This document shows positions 6,256 through 7,360 of a stretch of 7,360 nt of DNA, piece by piece. Under the pieces are notes generated by a model that worked only from the letters and a program-made list of their open reading frames with translations, was not told the DNA's origin and did no database searches. The DNA comes from Halobacteriales archaeon (lineage in GTDB: Archaea > Halobacteriota > Halobacteria > Halobacteriales > SKSH01), in contig SKSH01000095.1 in assembly GCA_007118075.1 (NCBI GenBank), positions 1 to 7,360 on the forward strand, given 5' to 3'. The number at the start of each line of letters is the position of its first letter. Within the stretch, counting starts at the first letter, position 1. The position numbers were made by a program, and so were the translations under genes.

Positions 6256-6276
6256 CTAGGTGATAACATCCTACCG

Positions 6277-7185
6277 ATGGCTGGTGACACAGCGTGGTCC
6301 CCTCCTGCGGACACGGCGACGATCATCGATGAATTGTTCACGTGGTTCAAGGAGCACCAGCGACCGTTCCCTTGGCGATCAGTCGACGACCCATGGCAGT
6401 TGCTCGTCCTCGAGGTGATGAGTCAACAGACCCAGCTCGACCGCGTCACCGAACCGTGGTTGCAGTTCGTTGAACAATGGCCAACTCCTGCGTCGTTGGC
6501 TGACGCAGAGCGGGCAGCGGTACTCAGTTTTTGGAGCGACCACCGGCTAGGTTACAATCGGAGGGCACGCTTCCTCCATGAGGCGGCAGAACGACTGGTG
6601 CGGGAGTACGACGGTGTACTCCCCCGAGAACCGGCCGAACTAGAATCCCTCCCTGGTGTCGGTCCATACACGGCGAACGCGGTTGCCAGCTTTGCGTTCA
6701 ACACCGGTGGCCCGGTCATTGACACCAACGTCAAGCGGGTACTCTTTCGAGCATTCGACATCGAGGATGATCGATCGGCATACGAGGAGGTATCCGACGT
6801 ACTGACTGCAGATGTCGACATCGGGACCTGGAACGGGGCAATCATGGAGCTGGGTGGTGTCGCATGTGAGACGACCCCGCGGTGTGATGTGGCTGCCTGT
6901 CCCCTCAGACGATGGTGTGTCGCCTACCAACATGGGGACTTCACCGCTCCGGATGTCCCGACCCAACCGCCGTTCGAGGGGAGTCGCCGACAGTACCGTG
7001 GCCGCGTGCTCAAGGCCCTCTCGAACGAGGAACCACAGCCGATCGCCACCCTCGGACCTCGCATCAAGGTGAGCTTCGATCCGACGGCTGAGACCGACCT
7101 GGCGTGGTTGCAAGATCTTCTCGACGATATGGCGACTGATGGACTGGTCGAGGTGGATGGGGGGCAGGTAGCTCTTCCCCGATGA
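6277..7185 (+). CDS. mutY: A/G-specific adenine DNA glycosylase (MutY family, haloarchaeal type)
   Basis: MutY removes adenine mispaired with 8-oxoguanine or guanine during base-excision repair. This 302-residue protein has the FPWR motif (31-34), LEVMSQQTQ with the catalytic glutamate E46, LGYNRRARFLHEAA, the helix-hairpin-helix LPGVGPYTANAVASFAF (125-141) and the catalytic aspartate D149 in VIDTNVKRVL. An iron-sulfur ligand set follows: C197, C203, C208 and C214. Their spacing, C-x5-C-x4-C-x5-C, differs from the bacterial C-x6-C-x2-C-x5-C but agrees with haloarchaeal sequences as I remember them. After the cluster comes DFTAPDVPTQPPFEGSRRQYRGRV and a short helical tail. The C-terminal NUDIX-like domain that bacterial MutY (about 350 aa) uses to read 8-oxoguanine is missing. 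The S-E-V-M-x-Q-Q-T type active site argues against endonuclease III or the thymine glycosylase MIG. No Shine-Dalgarno or clear TATA box precedes the ATG. It seems to be expressed on its own. Confidence 0.93.
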   Translation: MAGDTAWSPPADTATIIDELFTWFKEHQRPFPWRSVDDPWQLLVLEVMSQQTQLDRVTEPWLQFVEQWPTPASLADAERAAVLSFWSDHRLGYNRRARFLHEAAERLVREYDGVLPREPAELESLPGVGPYTANAVASFAFNTGGPVIDTNVKRVLFRAFDIEDDRSAYEEVSDVLTADVDIGTWNGAIMELGGVACETTPRCDVAACPLRRWCVAYQHGDFTAPDVPTQPPFEGSRRQYRGRVLKALSNEEPQPIATLGPRIKVSFDPTAETDLAWLQDLLDDMATDGLVEVDGGQVALPR

Positions 7186-7205
7186 GGTGAACGCAACCCG
7201 GTACC

Positions 7206-7212
7206 GATAAAC
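7206..7212 (+). promoter_or_regulatory. Possible TATA-like box (GATAAAC) downstream of mutY
   Basis: GATAAAC is centred about 28 nt before the ATG at 7237. If used, it would give a leaderless mRNA for the small ORF there, or a leader for the gene starting at 7350. Confidence 0.35.
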
Positions 7213-7236
7213 GAACTACACTCGAATCAACGGCAG

Positions 7237-7353
7237 ATGCGCTTTCCCACCATCCAGAGCTCAGTGCGAGCGCCTGGTGGATGGATGGGCAAGGGACGCA
7301 CTTCGAACGGTGCAGTTCGCGTCGACGATTGGGAGGGAGGTAGATCTCGATGA
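7237..7353 (+). CDS. Possible small ORF (38 aa) overlapping the next gene by ATGA
   Basis: An open frame of 38 codons runs from ATG 7237 to TGA 7351-7353, the stop sharing four bases (ATGA) with the next start at 7350. A TATA-like box sits about 28 nt before its ATG and there is no Shine-Dalgarno, so it would be leaderless. The peptide contains VRAPGGWMGKGRTSNGAVRV and ends DDWEGGRSR, glycine- and arginine-rich. It is not acidic overall, unlike the other proteins here, and it has no membrane segment. I do not recognise it. Third-position G/C use is only about half (20 of 37), giving weak coding support. The tight overlap favours a coupled leader peptide or small protein; chance is a real alternative, since the overlapping frame also contains the next gene's ribosome site. 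Confidence 0.32.
   Translation: MRFPTIQSSVRAPGGWMGKGRTSNGAVRVDDWEGGRSR
7246..7289. repeat. Imperfect inverted repeat downstream of mutY
   Basis: CCCACCATCCA (7246-7256) pairs with TGGATGGATGGG (7278-7289), eleven base pairs with one bulged base and a 21-nt loop. It lies 61 nt after mutY and inside the possible 38-codon ORF. A smaller inverted repeat, CGAAC/GTTCG (7304-7308 / 7315-7319), follows. They may form a leader structure for the gene at 7350. Confidence 0.3.
7336..7341 (+). promoter_or_regulatory. Shine-Dalgarno (GGAGGT) of the gene starting at 7350
   Basis: A full-strength GGAGGT is followed by 8 nt and ATG 7350, the strongest ribosome site in the window. It supports a real gene start at the window edge. 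Confidence 0.65.
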
Positions 7354-7360
7354 GATTGGA
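7350..7360 (+). CDS. Start of a gene leaving the window (first 3 codons)
   Basis: Only M-R-L is visible. The start is supported by GGAGGT 8 nt upstream, and an in-frame TAG at 7341-7343 rules out a longer N-terminus. It may be translationally coupled to the 38-codon ORF through ATGA. The family cannot be told. Confidence 0.55.

Noticed and set aside
7291..7325. GTTCGAA-containing small stem on the minus strand as a tRNA T-arm
   Set aside because: The loop is 8 nt and the G53-C61 pair is missing, and no other tRNA arms are present.
1..7360. Mobile elements, CRISPR arrays, toxin-antitoxin or defence genes
   Set aside because: No transposase, integrase, nuclease or repeat-spacer pattern was seen; all the large genes are core metabolic, repair, regulatory or membrane families.

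Overview
The window reads as the chromosome of a salt-adapted archaeon of the haloarchaeal (Halobacteria) lineage or a close sister. Support comes from the proteins, which are rich in Asp/Glu and very poor in lysine (about 6 Lys in the 416-residue SHMT and 4 in the 564-residue YcaO). The families also point there: a DUF63 membrane protein, a haloarchaeal-type YcaO, a DUF5821/TbsP-like winged-helix regulator and a haloarchaeal-type MutY. Promoters look archaeal, with TATA boxes about 25-29 nt before starts and apparently leaderless genes. The sequences are diverged from the haloarchaeal homologues I remember, so species or genus cannot be named. There are no insertion sequences, CRISPR arrays, rRNA or tRNA genes, and the region looks like ordinary core chromosome.

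Layout. (1) 1-480, + strand: the 3' part of a DUF63 integral membrane protein. (2) 494-3023, - strand: a probable two-gene unit, a TbsP-like regulator followed downstream by a YcaO protein fused to an E1-like zinc domain. It converges on the DUF63 gene with 13 nt between stops. (3) 3024-3163: a divergent promoter region with one AT-rich core. (4) 3164-4602, + strand: glyA (SHMT), then a 48-residue acidic protein of unknown function. (5) 4603-4839: a non-coding stretch with a TATA-like box, two perfect stem-loops (the first starting where the TATA box predicts transcription to start) and a second TATA box serving a leaderless gene. (6) 4840-6171: class III PLP aminotransferase with an unusual Cys cluster. 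(7) 6277-7185: mutY. (8) 7186-7360: a possible leaderless 38-codon ORF overlapping by ATGA the start of another gene that leaves the window.

How it fits together. SHMT links serine/glycine to folate one-carbon metabolism. The divergent TbsP-like protein belongs to a family known in haloarchaea for regulating central carbon genes, so control of itself, glyA and/or ycaO is a reasonable guess but is not shown. The YcaO enzyme is the least understood gene: it has the ATP-dependent backbone-activating domain and a partner-type zinc domain in one chain, but no substrate peptide, TfuA or dehydrogenase is visible. The strongest candidate for something undescribed is the structured intergenic segment 4641-4760, which looks like a small RNA gene with its own promoter.
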